From Shinisaurus crocodilurus (taxonomy: Eukaryota; Chordata; Lepidosauria; Squamata; Shinisauridae), in assembly GCA_021292165.1 (NCBI GenBank), contig CM037880.1, positions 138,262,564 to 138,326,563 on the forward strand: DNA of 64,000 nucleotides. The letters run 5' to 3'. Below are positions 62,655 to 64,000 of this stretch, piece by piece. The translations under genes and the position numbers were made by a program. The notes beneath the pieces are model-generated. The model worked only from the letters and a program-made list of their open reading frames with translations. It was not told the DNA's origin and did no database searches. Within the stretch, counting starts at the first letter, position 1. Each line of letters starts with the position of its first letter.

Positions 62655-63560
62655 ATCTCCCCCTGAAGGACCAGGTCCGCAGCTTGGGAGTCATTCTAGA
62701 CTCCCAGCTGTCCATGGAGGCTCAGGTGTCAGCTGTGAGCCGGGCGGCGCTGTATCATGAAACTCACTGGGTGACTTTGGGCCAGTCACTGCCTCTCAGC
62801 CTAACCTACCTCACAGGGTTGTTGTGAGGATATAATGGAGAGGAGGAGGACTATGTAAGCCGCCTTGGGTTCCTTGCAGGAAAAAAGGCGGGTATAAATG
62901 TAATAAATAAATAAATATCTGCTCCTATCAGTGGTTCATGCCTTGGTCTCCTCTCGCCTGGACTACTGTAATGCGCTCTACGTGGGGTTACCCTGGAAGA
63001 CGGTTTGGAAGTTGCAGCTGGTACAGAATGCAGCAGCTCGCCTGGTTAAAGGCTGCCGCTGGTGTGATCACATCACTCCGGTGCTCAAAGAATTGCACTG
63101 GCTACCAGTTGTTTGCCAAGCCGAATTCAAGGTGTTGGCGTTGACCTTTAAAACCCTGTATGGCTCTGGTCCAGTATATCTCAAGGAGCGCCTCCAGCAA
63201 CATCAAGTAGGCTGCTCAAGATCCGCCACGGATGGCCTTCTCCCTTTCCCATCAGCCAGAGAAACCAGGCTGGTGGGGACTAGGAGGAGGGCCTTTTCTG
63301 TGGCAGCCCCCAATTTATGGAACTCTCTCTCCAGTGACCTCCACCATGCCCCTTCCTTGATTAGCTTCCGCCAGGCATTAAAAACGTGGCTTTTCAGGCA
63401 GAAATATGGGGTGGGTTAGGATTTTTAATTGTGTTTTATACTCTGTGTGTGTGTGTGTGTCCCGTATTTTATTGCATTGTACATCGCTCAGAGTGGCCGG
63501 ATGTCTGGCCAGATCGGCGATTCATAAATATAATAAATAAATAAATAAATAAAATAAAAT
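62655..63560 (+). pseudogene. L2-like LINE ORF2 C-terminus, split by a MIR-like SINE
   Basis: LPLKDQVRSLGVILDSQLSM (62655-62720) precedes the SINE. After it, [20 protein letters not shown], then [23 protein letters not shown] and [20 protein letters not shown] run open to 63419. This is the region after the RT catalytic core in L2-type LINEs. The 3' UTR has a (GT)n run near 63445, TTGTACATCGCTCAGAG and an AATAAATAAATA tail. The post-SINE frame is open, but the catalytic part is absent. Confidence 0.87.
62756..62920 (+). mobile_element. MIR-like SINE inserted in the LINE, 5'-truncated
   Basis: CATGAAACTCACTGGGTGAC, GGCCAGTCACTGCCTCTCAG, GCCGCCTTGGGTTCCTTGCA, GGCGGGTATAAATGTAATAA with an AATAAATAAATA tail. 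It interrupts the LINE frame between SRAALYH and the VVHALVSS block. No clear target duplication was found. Confidence 0.87.
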
Positions 63561-64000
63561 AAAATAAAAAATCATCCTCCTGATGTTCCTGCCACAGACC
63601 AAATGATGTCAGAGGGCATGGCCATTGATGTCATTTGGCCCATGGGGGACTGGTGGTGGGGTTCATCAGGGCCCCACCCAATTTTGGTTGCCCACCCGTC
63701 TTAGAGAGATCATGGCCTAGTTACTAGTAGTATTGCACCTGATAAAAAGGTCTTTGCACACTGGATGGGTGTTCTGCTCCTGCTCAAGGTCTGACCAATC
63801 ACCACATTCTGACTTCCTCCATTTTAGACTAGCTAGAGACTCTTTTGGGTTTGAGGACTACCTTCCCTGCAAGGTGTGTCTCAGCATTCTTACAGAAGAT
63901 ACCCAGCAGCACTCTCTGCTCTGCAAATATGTTTCTGCAGGATCTCTGCTCTAGTCTTGTGGCTGCGTGTTGCCACTCTAGACTGCATGAGCTGGTCTGG
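63561..64000. other. No gene or repeat identified
   Basis: An (AAAAT)-type run near 63545-63570 closes the LINE tail. The remaining sequence shows nothing recognised. Confidence 0.3.

Overview
This window is vertebrate nuclear DNA dominated by interspersed repeats, most likely from a squamate reptile (probably a lizard). The evidence is its repeat content: CR1 and L2-like non-LTR retrotransposons, CORE/MIR-like SINEs, SINEs headed by 5S rRNA and tRNA-Ala, a Ty3/Gypsy element, and very many short hAT-type and palindromic DNA transposon remnants. I see no host protein-coding exon, rRNA gene, functional tRNA gene or CRISPR array. Every open frame with recognisable homology belongs to a transposable element, and all of those are broken. 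The window therefore looks like intergenic or intronic DNA. There are no cooperating genes; what works together here is retrotransposons with the SINEs that carry their tails.

Layout. 1-9 kb: MITEs, LTR-like sequence, a 5S-headed SINE inside a palindromic MITE (3.8 kb), a TA-flanked MITE (4.7 kb), a GC-rich hAT element with a perfect 8-bp target duplication (5.55-6.14 kb) and MIR-like and LINE tails. 9-20 kb: nested MITEs, hAT elements at 10.98, 12.41 and 17.97 kb, an L2-like LINE relic (14.8-15.6 kb) and a 530-bp fold-back (19 kb). 20-25.8 kb: hAT debris, a perfect 70-bp direct repeat, a 5S SINE and a diverged tandem duplication. 25.8-30.8 kb: one Ty3/Gypsy element on the minus strand with two ~168-bp LTRs, loaded with later insertions. 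31-34 kb: a CR1 LINE interrupted by two different 5S-headed SINEs. 35.6-37.2 kb: two hAT elements, one belonging to an unusual family built of ACTCG motifs. 38-54 kb: MITEs, LINE ends, microsatellites and low-repeat stretches. 54.2-56.6 kb: the longest coding relic, an L2-like reverse transcriptase on the minus strand. 56.6-64 kb: more MITEs, a hAT element, an LTR-like block and an L2-like LINE split by a MIR-like SINE.

The strongest observations are: a hAT family with dense subterminal ACTCG motifs and two copies with perfect 8-bp target duplications; SINEs combining a 5S rRNA head with a CR1-type tail, in two designs with tails from different CR1 lineages; and several resolvable nested insertions. 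Names of repeat families are from memory of the families, not from a database search. Element edges without a stated target duplication are approximate.
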